Of a DNA stretch of 64,000 nucleotides, positions 1 to 8,086 are shown in pieces. This stretch comes from Pseudoflavonifractor sp. Marseille-P3106 (GTDB lineage Bacteria > Bacillota > Clostridia > Oscillospirales > Oscillospiraceae), in the NCBI GenBank assembly GCA_900169975.1, contig LT827125.1:62001-126000 (forward strand), read 5' to 3'. A program made the position numbers and the translations under genes. Under the pieces are notes generated by a model. That model searched no databases and was not told the DNA's origin. It worked only from the letters and a program-made list of their open reading frames with translations. Every line of letters starts with the position of its first letter. Positions within the stretch are counted from its first letter, which is position 1.

Positions 1-1
1 A

Positions 2-856
2 CCATTGGAGCACGCTTCTGTCGGTGGCAGCCTTACTTACCTGCAGGAACAGGGATGGGAAATCGACTTTCTGGACATTACCCGGGACGGAACGGCGGAT
101 CTGCAGCAACTGCGGGAACTGCTGCGGCAGGACACGGTGCTGGCGGCCATCTGCGCAGTAGACAGTGAACTGGGTACGATCCAGCCATTAGACAAGATCA
201 AGGCCATTTTGAAGGATTATCCAAACTGTCATCTGCACATTGATGCCACCCAGGCCTTTGGCCGTATTCCGGTTTCTTTTGCAGGAGTGGATACATTGAG
301 CCTGGCGCCCCACAAGTTTGGCGGACTCAATGGCAGCGGCCTGCTGCTGAAACGGAAAAACCTTGTGCTGGAGCCACAGCTGCATGGCGGCGGGAGTACC
401 ACCATCTACCGCAGCGGAACCCCTGCCGCCGCGCTGGCCGTTTCCATTGAAACAGCTCTGCGACTGGCTCTGCAGCACCGGGCAGAACGATTCGAGCAGG
501 CCGTGCTGTACAACCAAATGCTGCGGGAGTCGCTGATCCGTTATACCGGTGTCCGCATCAACAGCCCGGAAAATTCTGTGCCTCAAATTCTGAACCTGAG
601 TGTACAGAATGTGCGAGGAACCGTCTTTCAAAGGATGTTGGCCGAACGAGGGGTCTGCGTATCTGTTAAATCAGCCTGCTCGGCCCAGGGGACACCTTCC
701 GGGGCCGTTTTTGCGGTCAGCAGAGACCGGAAAAACGCTCTGTCATCGTGGCGCGTCAGCATCAGCCACCGAACCACAGAGGACCAACTGTCGGCCTTCC
801 TGCAAATTTTTGACGATTGTTACCGGAAGCTGACTGGGAAAGAAGGCGCCACATGA
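2..856 (+). CDS. Cysteine desulfurase (NifS/IscS-like, class V aminotransferase), 5'-truncated by window edge
   Basis: PLP enzyme that takes sulfur from cysteine and holds it as a persulfide for Fe-S assembly or tRNA thiolation. The reading frame is open from the first bases, so the true start lies outside the window; about 284 residues are visible. The PLP lysine lies in SLAPHKFGG (near base 312), preceded by the conserved HIDATQAFG strand. The mobile catalytic loop reads SVKSACSAQ, with the cysteine near base 677. Its last codons overlap the start of the TtcA-like gene (ATGA type, base 853), so the two are translationally coupled. The downstream TcdA, IscR-like and rhodanese genes point to a sulfur-relay locus. 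Family is secure; NifS versus IscS versus CsdA cannot be decided from this fragment. Confidence 0.9.
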   Translation, partial: PLEHASVGGSLTYLQEQGWEIDFLDITRDGTADLQQLRELLRQDTVLAAICAVDSELGTIQPLDKIKAILKDYPNCHLHIDATQAFGRIPVSFAGVDTLSLAPHKFGGLNGSGLLLKRKNLVLEPQLHGGGSTTIYRSGTPAAALAVSIETALRLALQHRAERFEQAVLYNQMLRESLIRYTGVRINSPENSVPQILNLSVQNVRGTVFQRMLAERGVCVSVKSACSAQGTPSGAVFAVSRDRKNALSSWRVSISHRTTEDQLSAFLQIFDDCYRKLTGKEGAT

Positions 857-1413
857 GCCGCGAGCTGACGCAACTGAAGCTGATCGAGCGCAGTATTCTC
901 AAAAAGTACCGCAAAGAACTGTGGCGGCCATTTACATACGCCGTCAAGCGATACGAACTGATCCAGCCGGGAGATAAAATCGCGCTGGGCCATCATTTCA
1001 ATGATGTGGTGGAAATGACCGTGATAGGGATGTTTTGCGGTTCTCAGTTGCAGGTCGTGCCGCCCAAGCTTCACAGCACGAACTTTGAGGGAATGGAATT
1101 GATCCGTCCGCTTTACTGCGCCCACGAGGAGGATATTCTGGCGTGGAAGCGATACGATGAGCTGGAGTTTATCCAGTGCGCCTGCCGATTCACAGAAAAC
1201 TGCGCCATGCGCGATAAAGGCGGCGGAGGTTCCAAGCGGCAGGAGGTCAAGACGCTCCTGAAGCGGTTGATGCGAGACAGTCCCAATATAGAGAAGAGTA
1301 TCTTCAACAGCATCCATGCTGTCAGGCTGGGTACTATGGTGGCGCACAAACACAATGGGGTATTTTACACCTTCCTGGATGGCCACAATATAAACAAGAT
1401 AAACAATTCCTGA
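853..1413 (+). pseudogene. TtcA-like tRNA thiolation ATPase with internal in-frame deletion of the PP-loop
   Basis: The 186-residue frame matches both ends of the clostridial TtcA/TilS-type PP-loop family (tRNA 2-thiocytidine synthesis). The N-terminal part (RSILKKYRKELWRPF, then YELIQPGDKIA) is normally followed by the ATP-binding SGGKDS loop and a CxxC cluster motif. Here GDKIA (bases 970-984) runs directly into LGHHFNDVVE, which normally lies about 100 residues further on after a similar KIA. The ATP-binding loop and the first cysteines are therefore missing, while PKLHSTNFEGMELIRPLY and CACRFTEN remain. A deletion between two short similar stretches explains this. The frame is open, so a protein could be made, but it should not bind ATP. 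Start at 853 rather than 817 because the overlap with the desulfurase stop is typical of coupling. Confidence 0.8.
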
Positions 1414-1450
1414 GAATTGTCACTCGAAAAACAAGGAATAATCAGATCAA

Positions 1451-2215
1451 ATGCCAAATCAGTTTTCAAGGACGGAGCTTTTGTTAGGGAAAGAAGTCGT
1501 GCGGAGCCTGCAGCATTCACGAGTTGCTGTTTTTGGAATCGGGGGAGTTGGTGGATCTGCAGTTGAGGCATTGGCGCGAAGTGGTATCGGTGCATTGGAT
1601 TTAGTTGATGATGATCGGGTTTGTCTCGCAAACTTAAACCGACAGATTTTTGCGATTCGAAGTTCGGTTGGAAAATACAAAGTGGATGCGGCGGCAGCAA
1701 GAATTGCCGAGATCAGCCCAGACTGTTCGATTACAGCCATAAAAGCATTTTATCTTCCGTCTGTTGAAGGGCAATTTGATTTTTCTAAATATGACTATAT
1801 AATAGATGCAGTTGATACAGTAGCCTCAAAAATCGAGTTGGTGATGCAGGCCAGGCCGCCCATGTGCCTATTATCAGCTCCATGGGTGCCGGAAGCAAAT
1901 TGAATCCTGCTGCGTTTGAGGTGGCTGATATATACGAGACAAGCGTTTGTCCGCTTGCGCGGGTTATGCGGCTGAGAACTGAAAAAGCGCGGAATTCAGC
2001 AGATGAAGATTGTATATTCAAAGGAGAAACCGCGCAGGCCCATTGATGACATGGCAATTAGCTGCAAAAGCCGCTGCACTTGTCCGCCCGGTGCTGTCCA
2101 TAAATGTACAGATCGCCGTGACATTCCGGGATCTACGGCTTTTGTTTCCCCGGTTGTTGGCTTAATGATTGCGGGTGAAGTTGTCAATGACCTTATTTTA
2201 GAGGCAGTAATTTAA
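1451..2215 (+). pseudogene. tcdA: TcdA/CsdL-like tRNA threonylcarbamoyladenosine dehydratase, broken by two frameshifts
   Basis: E1/ThiF-fold enzyme that activates t6A37 in tRNA with ATP and usually works with a cysteine desulfurase. The nucleotide-binding loop VFGIGGVGGSAVEAL and the DDDRVCLANLNRQI stretch are intact. A one-base loss in a G run near 1853-1855 shifts the frame and stops translation at 1903. The native sequence continues in another frame as VPIISSMGAGSKLNP and SVCPLARVMR. A one-base gain near 1970-1978 then returns it to the first frame for MKIVYSKEKP, the CTCPPGAVHKC cysteine cluster and the C-terminus ending at 2215. The two changes are about 120 bases apart and cancel, but a stop lies between them, so only the N-terminal half is translated. 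Either real decay or two sequencing errors. Confidence 0.82.
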
Positions 2216-2248
2216 ATCTTAACCAGGGAAAAAGGAGGTTGGACCGAC

Positions 2249-2662
2249 GTGATTTCAACACGCGGAAGATATGCCTTGCGTGTCTTAATTGACCTTGCAG
2301 AGCATCAAGATGCGGATTATATCCCGATGAAGCAGGTTGCAGAGCGGCAGGAAATTTCGCTTAAATATCTGGAGCAGATATTACCGCTTTTAACAAGGGG
2401 GAAATTAATTGAAGGCCTCCACGGCAAAGGCGGAGGGTATCGTTTGATTAACCCGGCTGATCGGTGCCGGGTAGGAGATGTCCTGCGGTTGACTGAGGGC
2501 GATTTAGCACCGGTTGCCTGCCTTGGATGTGATGCAAAGACATGCAGTAGGAGCAAACAGTGTAAAACTCTCCCAATGTGGGAAATGTATTATAAAATCA
2601 CAAATGACTACTTTGACCACATTACAATAGCAGATTTGATGAAAGGACCCATTTCGGAATGA
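2249..2662 (+). CDS. Rrf2 family transcriptional regulator, IscR/CymR-like
   Basis: A 137-residue winged-helix regulator opening with ISTRGRYALRVLIDLAEH, the standard Rrf2 start. GTG at 2249 is chosen because AAAGGAGG sits 9 bases upstream. The recognition helix region reads ISLKYLEQILPLL. Four cysteines in ACLGCDAKTCSRSKQC form the loop that in IscR and NsrR holds an Fe-S cluster, so cluster sensing is likely, whereas CymR lacks these residues. It sits directly after the sulfur-relay genes and before a rhodanese, fitting control of Fe-S or sulfur supply. No operator was identified. The gene is intact although its upstream neighbours are broken. Confidence 0.92.
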   Translation: MISTRGRYALRVLIDLAEHQDADYIPMKQVAERQEISLKYLEQILPLLTRGKLIEGLHGKGGGYRLINPADRCRVGDVLRLTEGDLAPVACLGCDAKTCSRSKQCKTLPMWEMYYKITNDYFDHITIADLMKGPISE

Positions 2663-2759
2663 CTTTCCCCAGAAAACCGCAAACAGGCAAATTTCGTTTA
2701 GGAAGGACAGGATACGCGTCTCCAAATGAAAAAGCGACACAATGAGAGGATGCTGAACG

Positions 2760-3101
2760 ATGCAATACCCACCTTGTGACCGGCCATACAGCAGGGTCTC
2801 CTTTGAACAGGCAAAAGCTATCATGGATTCCGGTGATTCATATGCATTTGTAGATGTGCGAACGGAACTAGAATATACCGTGGAGCATGGCGCTGGCGCG
2901 ATTTCCCTGCCGTTGGATGAAATCAATGCAGAATCTGCACAACGGAGTATTCCGGATAAAAATGCTGCCATTTTGCTCTATTGTCGGACAGGAAGAAGAA
3001 GCAAGCTGGCTGCGGACAAGCTCGCTTCATTAGGGTATGTGCGAATTTATGATATTGGCAGCCTTTCAGGATGGCCATATGGAAGAGACTACGGTTGTTA
3101 A
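2760..3101 (+). CDS. Rhodanese-like domain protein
   Basis: Single-domain sulfurtransferase of 113 residues. The fold is marked by YAFVDVRTELEY at the first strand and by the active-site loop YCRTGRRSKLAA, whose cysteine would carry a persulfide. The C-terminal GWPYG matches the usual rhodanese end. It starts about 100 bases after the Rrf2 gene, and with the desulfurase and tRNA-modification genes it completes a sulfur-relay cluster, where it probably passes persulfide to an acceptor. No signal peptide, so cytoplasmic. Substrate unknown. Confidence 0.88.
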   Translation: MQYPPCDRPYSRVSFEQAKAIMDSGDSYAFVDVRTELEYTVEHGAGAISLPLDEINAESAQRSIPDKNAAILLYCRTGRRSKLAADKLASLGYVRIYDIGSLSGWPYGRDYGC

Positions 3102-3475
3102 GACGGGTGATCCATCGCATCTATCGAGGTAAGTCTGAATTTTGAGCTGAGTTTGCAATGGCAGCTTAAAACAATGGCAACGGTGGAGTTTTCTTTCTTT
3201 TACGGTGCCGATACGAGAAAAGTGTCCCTGCAAAGGAAGCAGGTATGCAAATCAGACAACGTGGCAAACGAAAAGAATAAGGGGCCAGGCTGTTGAAACG
3301 CTGCATCCCATTGCTGTGTTTTTAAAAATGTGAATTCTTTTGCAGTTTGGTTTGATCCAGCGTCTCCGCCATAAATTTTTCGATATTCCCAGTCGCTTTT
3401 TATGGAATATGGGGACAGGAACTGTCCCAGGAAGAGGCCATATCTGTATCTGAACTACAGCCGTCAGTACGTATA
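3102..3475 (+). other. Gene-free stretch
   Basis: No supportable coding frame. It is AT-richer than the rest of the window. The only structure seen is a small perfect inverted repeat, GGGACAG (3412-3418) and CTGTCCC (3422-3428). It may be the remains of further decayed genes. Confidence 0.5.
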
Positions 3476-3519
3476 GGAGGGCTCACCGTCGGCTTAACGG
3501 TGAGCCCTCCTGTTATTTT
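3476..3519 (+). terminator. Rho-independent terminator, 14-bp perfect stem
   Basis: GGAGGGCTCACCGT (3476-3489) pairs perfectly with 3497-3510 around a 7-base loop, followed by TGTTATTTTTT on the plus strand. It ends the Rrf2/rhodanese transcript and probably also the converging homocysteine methyltransferase remnant. Confidence 0.85.
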
Positions 3520-4333
3520 TTGAGAGGCAGAACCATTACACGGGATTTTGTGCCATCGGAAATGTGCGTATCGCCGGTCTGACAGCAGCCGCCCACAGCA
3601 GATGCTCCTTCCATCATCCAACGCCGGGCATAGTCCCCAAAGCGAAGAGCTGCCCGAGAGCCGTACCAGGTCTTGGTGGCGGGATCATACACTTCGCCGC
3701 TGTTGGGATAAACGCCGATGGGCAAATTACATGCCTGCCTGAGTTGGCCAATCAATCTGGAAATAAACTGAGGCGGCGTGCAGTTGACGCCGATCATCTT
3801 CAGGTGGGGATGTCCCTTAGACAAGGCGGCGGCACAGTCTGCTATCCGGTCACCCTCGTGGATATGGGCGCCGTCTTTGCAGGAAAAGCTGACCCAGTAC
3901 TCTGCATTCAAGGACTCGGCAATCTGAGTTTCAATCAACACCTCGGACAGGGATGGCTGAGTCTCAATCATCAGCAGGTCACAGCCGGCGTTCCACAGCA
4001 GCTCCATGCGGCGCTGATGAAATTGCCGTACACCTCATCGGACACACCGTAGTTGCCGCGATACTCGGAACCGTCTGCCAGATAGGCCCCGTAAGGACCA
4101 ACAGCGCCTAGGCAGAGAGGATAGACACGCCCGGAAGCTTTGCCCTCGGCCTGCCACCACTCGTCTTGCGCTTCTTTAAAAAATTCAATGGAGCGGATGA
4201 TCAGATTTTCGGCCTCTTTCACAGTATAGCCGGCTTTTGTCAATCCCGGGATGGTATCGCAGCACGATAGATGCCACCAATTATATGTGTGTGTGTTCCG
4301 ATGCGTTGCGAAAAACGAAAGCCAACATTTCAC
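3513..4333 (-). pseudogene. Homocysteine S-methyltransferase (MmuM/BHMT family) remnant
   Basis: Cobalamin-independent enzyme that moves a methyl group from S-methylmethionine or S-adenosylmethionine to homocysteine. Reading leftward, one frame gives TIPGLTKAGYTVKEAE, VGPYGAYLADGSEYRG and YGVSDEVYGNF. It then loses the frame near 4020-4022, where a run of T on the coding strand appears one base short. The second frame continues as HQRRMELLWNAG, IGVNCTPPQF and VGGCCQTGDTH, carrying the three zinc-binding cysteines. The N-terminal part before TIPGL is missing or scrambled, so the gene is both truncated and frameshifted. It lies beside the IS element and other decayed genes. Not functional as written. 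Confidence 0.8.
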
Positions 4334-4353
4334 AAATGTATTCAGTCAAACAG

Positions 4354-4626
4354 TTACGAAATTTTGCCTTGGTCTGCGGCTAACACCCACCCTCCTTTTC
4401 CGTCTGGCTCAGCCAAAATATCTGATGGAAGTGTGACCATGGGGCGTGATGCAGATGGAATATCCGCTTTGCTATAGGCAACATCGATGCTGTATTTCTT
4501 GTTGATTTTTCTGAGTCTGCTATTGTGAATCTGTTCAGCTTGCCCGTTGAGAATGATGTGCCCCTCCCTTTGGAGTTGTTGTTTGATTGCTTGAGCTTCT
4601 TGTTCGGAATAGTGTCCGTGCTTCAT
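4354..4626 (-). CDS. Hypothetical protein, IS inserted directly upstream of its start codon
   Basis: A 90-residue frame starting MKHGHYSEQEAQAIKQQL and ending VLAADQGKIS; no family recognised. The N-terminal third looks helical and charged, with no membrane segment. The ATG at 4626 lies two bases (the TA target duplication) from the IS end at 4629, so the insertion has removed the native promoter and ribosome site. Any expression would depend on the IS. Only 20 bases separate its stop from the methyltransferase remnant, so they may once have been an operon. Confidence 0.45.
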   Translation of the reverse strand: MKHGHYSEQEAQAIKQQLQREGHIILNGQAEQIHNSRLRKINKKYSIDVAYSKADIPSASRPMVTLPSDILAEPDGKGGWVLAADQGKIS

Positions 4627-4628
4627 TA

Positions 4629-5472
4629 GGCCTTGTTTGAAACATAAAAGTTGCACAACAAACCAAGTTATGCGAAGCTAAGGGCATGAAACGATATGAA
4701 CTAACAAAAGAACAATGGGGACGAATCAAGCTGCTGCCACCGGAAGAAACGGGGAAGCGGGGCCGCCCCCGGAAGGATAACCGGACCATGCTAAACGGGA
4801 TGCTTTGGATCGTCCGGAGCGGTGCGCAGTGGCGTGAGCTGCCGGAGACCTATGGCCCTTGGCAGTCTATATACGCCTTATTTGCCAAATGGCGGGATGA
4901 CGGCACCTTGGAAGCGGTATTTTACGCGCTGTCCGACGATGCGGACATGGAGACTCTGAGTGTAGACTCCACTTGCGTAAGGGTACACGAAAGTGCAAAT
5001 GGCGGGGAAAAAAACGGCGGATAAGGCGGTTGGCCGTACCAGAGGTGGGTGGAACACAAAGCTCCACGCTGTCGTAGATGGTCTGGGAAACCCGGTGGAG
5101 TTCCTGCTCTCCGCTGGAAATGACCACGATTCGGTTCACGCTGTTGAACTGCTGAAAAAGGTCAGAATCGGCGGGAGTACCGTGCTGGCGGACCGGGCCT
5201 ATGGCGCCCGGACGATTCGGGAATATATCTCAGCGCACGGGGCCAGCTATGTGATCCCGCCGCAAAGCAACGTCTCCGATCCCTGGCCGGTTGACTGGCA
5301 TCTGTATAAAGAGCGCCATCTGGTGGAGTGTTTTTTCCAGAAAATCAAGTGGTTTCGCAGAATTGCCACCAGATATGACAAGTTGGATGCTTCCTTTCTC
5401 GCCTTCGTTTATCTTGCCGCCATCGCTATTTTGTTGCTTTAGCACATCCTCTATCTTTTTTCAAACAAGGCC
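4629..5472 (+). mobile_element. IS5-family insertion sequence (IS427-like), 844 bp, complete
   Basis: Ends are inverted: GGCCTTGTTTGAAA at 4629 and its complement TTTCAAACAAGGCC ending at 5472. A TA dinucleotide flanks both sides (4627-4628 and 5473-5474), the short target duplication expected for IS427-type elements. It carries two overlapping transposase frames. Ends and duplication are clean, which suggests recent insertion. Confidence 0.9.
4686..5442 (+). CDS. IS5-family transposase, two overlapping frames (orfA 4686-5024, orfB 4993-5442)
   Basis: OrfA (112 residues) holds the N-terminal DUF4096-type region (RYELTKEQWGRIKLLPP, then MLWIVRSGAQWRELPE) and the first catalytic aspartate in LSVDSTCVRVHE. 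OrfB supplies the second aspartate in LADRAYGART and the glutamate in HLVECFFQKIK, giving a full DDE set. The frames meet at a run of seven A (5008-5014) preceded by four G, a typical slippery site, so the active enzyme is expected by ribosomal or transcriptional frameshifting. The shift needed is +1 or -2, not the -1 usually quoted for this group, so a mutated run is possible. Confidence 0.88.
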
Positions 5473-5527
5473 TAGAATCTCGCAGGTTTTTGTTAGGAAA
5501 TAACGAAATAGGTTACAAAACATGAAG

Positions 5528-5580
5528 AAAGGCTACCGAATAGGGGCGAACCCCCAAACGGTAGCCTTTTTTCATTTTTC
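5528..5580. terminator. Terminator hairpin, probably bidirectional
   Basis: AAAGGCTACCG (5528-5538) pairs with 5559-5569. T-rich tails lie on both sides, strongest on the plus strand. On the minus strand it lies about 90 bases past tRNA-Ala and should end that transcript. Confidence 0.8.
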
Positions 5581-5658
5581 CGCTTTGAGCGGACAAGCCA
5601 ATACGAACACGCCGCCAACCATGCAGATAGTCGCTTCCTGGCTCGTATGGCTCTCTTT

Positions 5659-5734
5659 TGGTGGACCTAATCGGGATCGAACCGACGACCTTACGGATGC
5701 GAACCGTACGCTCTCCCAGCTGAGCTATAGGCCC
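5659..5734 (-). tRNA. tRNA-Ala (anticodon CGC)
   Basis: Complete 76-base cloverleaf on the minus strand with encoded CCA. The anticodon stem TACGG/CCGTA closes the loop TTCGCAT, giving anticodon CGC, which reads GCG. The acceptor stem GGGCCTA/TAGGTCC contains the G3-U70 wobble pair, the main identity element for alanyl-tRNA synthetase, which supports the assignment independently. The D arm (AGCTCAGCTGGGAGAGC) and T loop (GGTTCGATCCC) are standard. Confidence 0.95.
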
Positions 5735-5815
5735 ATATTTAGTCATTTTAGATAATTTGAGATGTTTTGCTTTGTTTGATGTGCTAACTTGCTTGGGCTA
5801 CGATAAGGACAGCTG

Positions 5816-5840
5816 GCTCTCCCAACTGAGCTACGCCCCC
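5816..5840 (-). pseudogene. tRNA 5'-half fragment (acceptor strand and D arm only)
   Basis: On the minus strand, 5840 to 5816 reads GGGGGCGTAGCTCAGTTGGG then AGAGC, a normal Ala-like 5' half through the D arm. What follows (CAGCTGTCCTTATCG) forms no anticodon or T arm. It sits between the promoter at 5891-5919 and tRNA-Ala, so it is transcribed as part of that leader. Confidence 0.7.
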
Positions 5841-5890
5841 AGATGAAACTTTGTGTGCTCAAAAAATGGATCACCTTTAAGCACCATGAT

Positions 5891-5919
5891 ATTATAGCAA
5901 GGTTTTGGGCGGGTGTAAA
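5891..5919 (-). promoter_or_regulatory. Sigma-A promoter of the tRNA-Ala transcript
   Basis: Minus strand TTTACA (5919-5914), a 17-base spacer and TATAAT (5896-5891): a near-consensus promoter firing into the tRNA fragment and then tRNA-Ala. Confidence 0.85.
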
Positions 5920-5958
5920 GAGGTTTTTTAAAATCTGTTTAGAAAGCATATTTCACAG

Positions 5959-5987
5959 TTGATAATTTTTGCGAAATGTTGTATGAT
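5959..5987 (+). promoter_or_regulatory. Sigma-A promoter of SRP RNA
   Basis: TTGATA (5959-5964), 17-base spacer, TATGAT (5982-5987). Transcription would begin near 5994, just before the folded SRP RNA, and may read on into dnaX past the terminator. Confidence 0.78.
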
Positions 5988-6023
5988 AACATCATATCAG
6001 CCTGTCAATGGCCCGCGTAAAAC

Positions 6024-6322
6024 GCCGGCCTGAGGCAAGGCCGCGCTAGTCGGGGAGTTAGCGGTGCCCTGTATCTGCAATCCGCTACAGCAGGGATGAA
6101 TCCCGGCCCCCGGAATCGTATTGTGCCGTCTGACCCCGGTAAGCAGTGATGATGGATCGGTCCTGCGCAACGGGCACCCGTGAACCGTGTCAGGCGGGGA
6201 ACCGAGCAGCACTAAGCGGGCCCGCCCGTGTGCCGCGGGGATTCCGCTCCTGAGCCGGCTGCCGGGGTAACGGGCATAATGCGATCTTCAAAGGCCGGTG
6301 CGCGGTCTTGCCATGGGCCGGA
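6024..6322 (+). ncRNA. ffs: Signal recognition particle RNA, large Firmicutes type with Alu domain
   Basis: RNA scaffold of the signal recognition particle, pairing with Ffh. The ends form a long helix: CCGGCC (6025-6030) with 6316-6321 and GGCAAGGCCGCGC (6034-6046) with 6300-6312. The Alu-domain motif CGGGGAGTTAGCGGTGCCC lies near 6051-6071. The S-domain core GTCAGGCGGGGAACCGAGCA lies near 6187-6208, with the GGAA loop and the asymmetric bulge expected for Ffh binding. Position just ahead of dnaX matches Bacillus scr-dnaX. Exact ends are set from the pairing and could be off by about 10 bases. Confidence 0.92.
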
Positions 6323-6373
6323 AACGGGGAAGAAGGGCCTTCGGTTGAGGTTCTTCTTCCCCGTTCCTTTTTT
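6323..6373 (+). terminator. Terminator between SRP RNA and dnaX
   Basis: AACGGGGAAGAA (6323-6334) pairs perfectly with 6354-6365, followed by CCTTTTTT. It ends the SRP transcript. The dnaX ribosome site (GAGGTG) follows within 15 bases, so dnaX depends on read-through or an unseen promoter. Confidence 0.85.
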
Positions 6374-6386
6374 GAGGTGAAACAGT

Positions 6387-8069
6387 ATGTATCAGGCCCT
6401 TTATCGTAAATGGAGACCCCGCGTATTTGACGATGTGGTGGGGCAGAGCCACATCACCGATACCTTGAAGCGCCAGGTCCAGGAGGGACGGCTTTCCCAT
6501 GCCTATCTCTTTACCGGCACCCGGGGGACCGGCAAGACTACCTGTGCCAAGATTTTGGCCCGGGCGGCCAACTGTGAGCATCCGGCGGACGGAAATCCCT
6601 GCAATGCCTGCCCGGCCTGCCTGGGGATCGAAAACGGCTCCATCCTGGATGTGCTGGAGCTGGACGCCGCTTCCAACAACGGTGTGGATCAGGTGCGCGC
6701 CCTTCGGGATGAGGCGGTCTACTCTCCGGCGGCGGTTCGGAAGCGGGTCTATATCGTGGACGAGGTGCATATGCTTTCCACCGCGGCGTTCAACGCGCTG
6801 CTGAAAATTTTGGAGGAGCCGCCGGAACATTTGATGTTTATTCTGGCCACTACCGAACTGCACAAAGTTCCGGCTACCATCAAATCCCGGTGCCAGCAGT
6901 TTTCCTTTAAACGCATTTCTCCCACGGATATTGCGGGGCGGCTGAAATATGTGGCGGGGGAGGAGGGGATCCCTCTCACCTCGGACGGCGCCATGCTGCT
7001 GGCCAGACTGGCCGACGGCGGACTGCGGGATGCCCTCAGCCTGCTGGATCAGTGCGCCACCGGAAGCCCGGGCGGAGATCTGGGAGAGCGGGCGATCCTG
7101 GATGCGTTGGGACTTGCGGGCAATGTGGAGACTGCTGGGCTCATGGGGGCGGTGGCCGACCACGATGCGGGGGACGCGCTGGAGCGGCTGGACCGCCTTT
7201 ACGGAGCGGGAAAGGATGTGGGCAGCCTGCTCGGCGAGCTGTCTGCGCTGGCCCGGGATCTGCTGATCCGCAAGACCGCTCCCAGAGGAGGGGCGGCCCT
7301 GCTCACCGGAGGCTATGACGAGGCGACCCTGCGGGGGCTGGCGGAGCGGCTGACCGCGCCGCGGCTGGCGCAGGTGCTTTCCAGACTTCAGGCCGCCTCT
7401 GCCGATCTGGGCCGCAGTACCAACCGGCGGGTGGACGCCGAACTCTGCCTCATCCGCCTGTGTGACGAGACGCTGGACGACTCCGCCGCCGGACTGAACG
7501 CGCGGCTGGCCCGGCTGGAAGAACTGGCGGCGGGCGGGGGAATGACCGCCGCTCCCTCTGGGGGGGCTCTGCGGCCCGCTCCGGCCCGGACATCGGAGCC
7601 GGAACCTGCGCCGCAGGCGGCCGAAGAACTGCCGCCCTGGGAGATGGAGCCGCCGCCCCGGAAGGTGGAGGAACCGCGCAAGGATAAAAATCAGGCGGCA
7701 CCGGCGGCCGTACCGGCCGGCGGGGGATCGCCGGGGGATTTTTGGCCCGGCCTGACGGCGGGCCTCAAAGGCCGTATTCCCATGGGGGAATATAGTTTTC
7801 TCTCCAATCCGGCTATGGTAAAGGGCACTGTGGACGGCCCCGTTTTGACTTTGTGGGTGCAGAGTGATTTTGTGAAAAATATGATTTCCAAGCCGGGCAT
7901 TCTGGCGGCGGTGGAGAAGGCCGCAAGTTTGCTGCCCGGCGCGCCTTATCGGGCCGTGGTGACGGTGGGAGAGCCTCCCGCCGGTGCATCGGCGCCTGCG
8001 GGCACCGACAGGCTGGAAGAGCTGCTGGCCATAGGACAGCAGTTTGATAATATCATTATTAAAGAATAA
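6387..8069 (+). CDS. dnaX: DNA polymerase III subunit gamma/tau
   Basis: Clamp-loader ATPase of the replisome, 560 residues. The N-terminal MYQALYRKWRP is the standard start. Walker A (GTRGTGKTT) is near residue 44, followed by the four-cysteine zinc module around CEHPADGNPCNACPAC. Walker B reads VYIVDEVHML and sensor 1 lies near ILATTELHK. After about residue 370 comes a proline-, glutamate- and alanine-rich linker and a C-terminal tau-like region that binds the polymerase. Start ATG at 6387 has GAGGTG upstream. It is followed 17 bases later by ybaB, as is usual. Confidence 0.97.
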   Translation: MYQALYRKWRPRVFDDVVGQSHITDTLKRQVQEGRLSHAYLFTGTRGTGKTTCAKILARAANCEHPADGNPCNACPACLGIENGSILDVLELDAASNNGVDQVRALRDEAVYSPAAVRKRVYIVDEVHMLSTAAFNALLKILEEPPEHLMFILATTELHKVPATIKSRCQQFSFKRISPTDIAGRLKYVAGEEGIPLTSDGAMLLARLADGGLRDALSLLDQCATGSPGGDLGERAILDALGLAGNVETAGLMGAVADHDAGDALERLDRLYGAGKDVGSLLGELSALARDLLIRKTAPRGGAALLTGGYDEATLRGLAERLTAPRLAQVLSRLQAASADLGRSTNRRVDAELCLIRLCDETLDDSAAGLNARLARLEELAAGGGMTAAPSGGALRPAPARTSEPEPAPQAAEELPPWEMEPPPRKVEEPRKDKNQAAPAAVPAGGGSPGDFWPGLTAGLKGRIPMGEYSFLSNPAMVKGTVDGPVLTLWVQSDFVKNMISKPGILAAVEKAASLLPGAPYRAVVTVGEPPAGASAPAGTDRLEELLAIGQQFDNIIIKE

Positions 8070-8086
8070 CAGAAGGAGCGAGTGGA

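Noticed and set aside
3564-4052. Plus-strand open frame of 162 codons
   Set aside because: Lies opposite clear homocysteine methyltransferase sequence on the minus strand; the translated protein has no domain features.
4686-5442. Two separate transposase genes
   Set aside because: OrfA and OrfB carry complementary parts of one DDE enzyme and overlap at an A7 slippery run, so they are one frameshifted product.
5473-5850. Integrase attachment site at tRNA-Ala
   Set aside because: No integrase gene and no direct repeat of the tRNA 3' end was found; the truncated copy is a 5' half, which is not what site-specific integration usually leaves.
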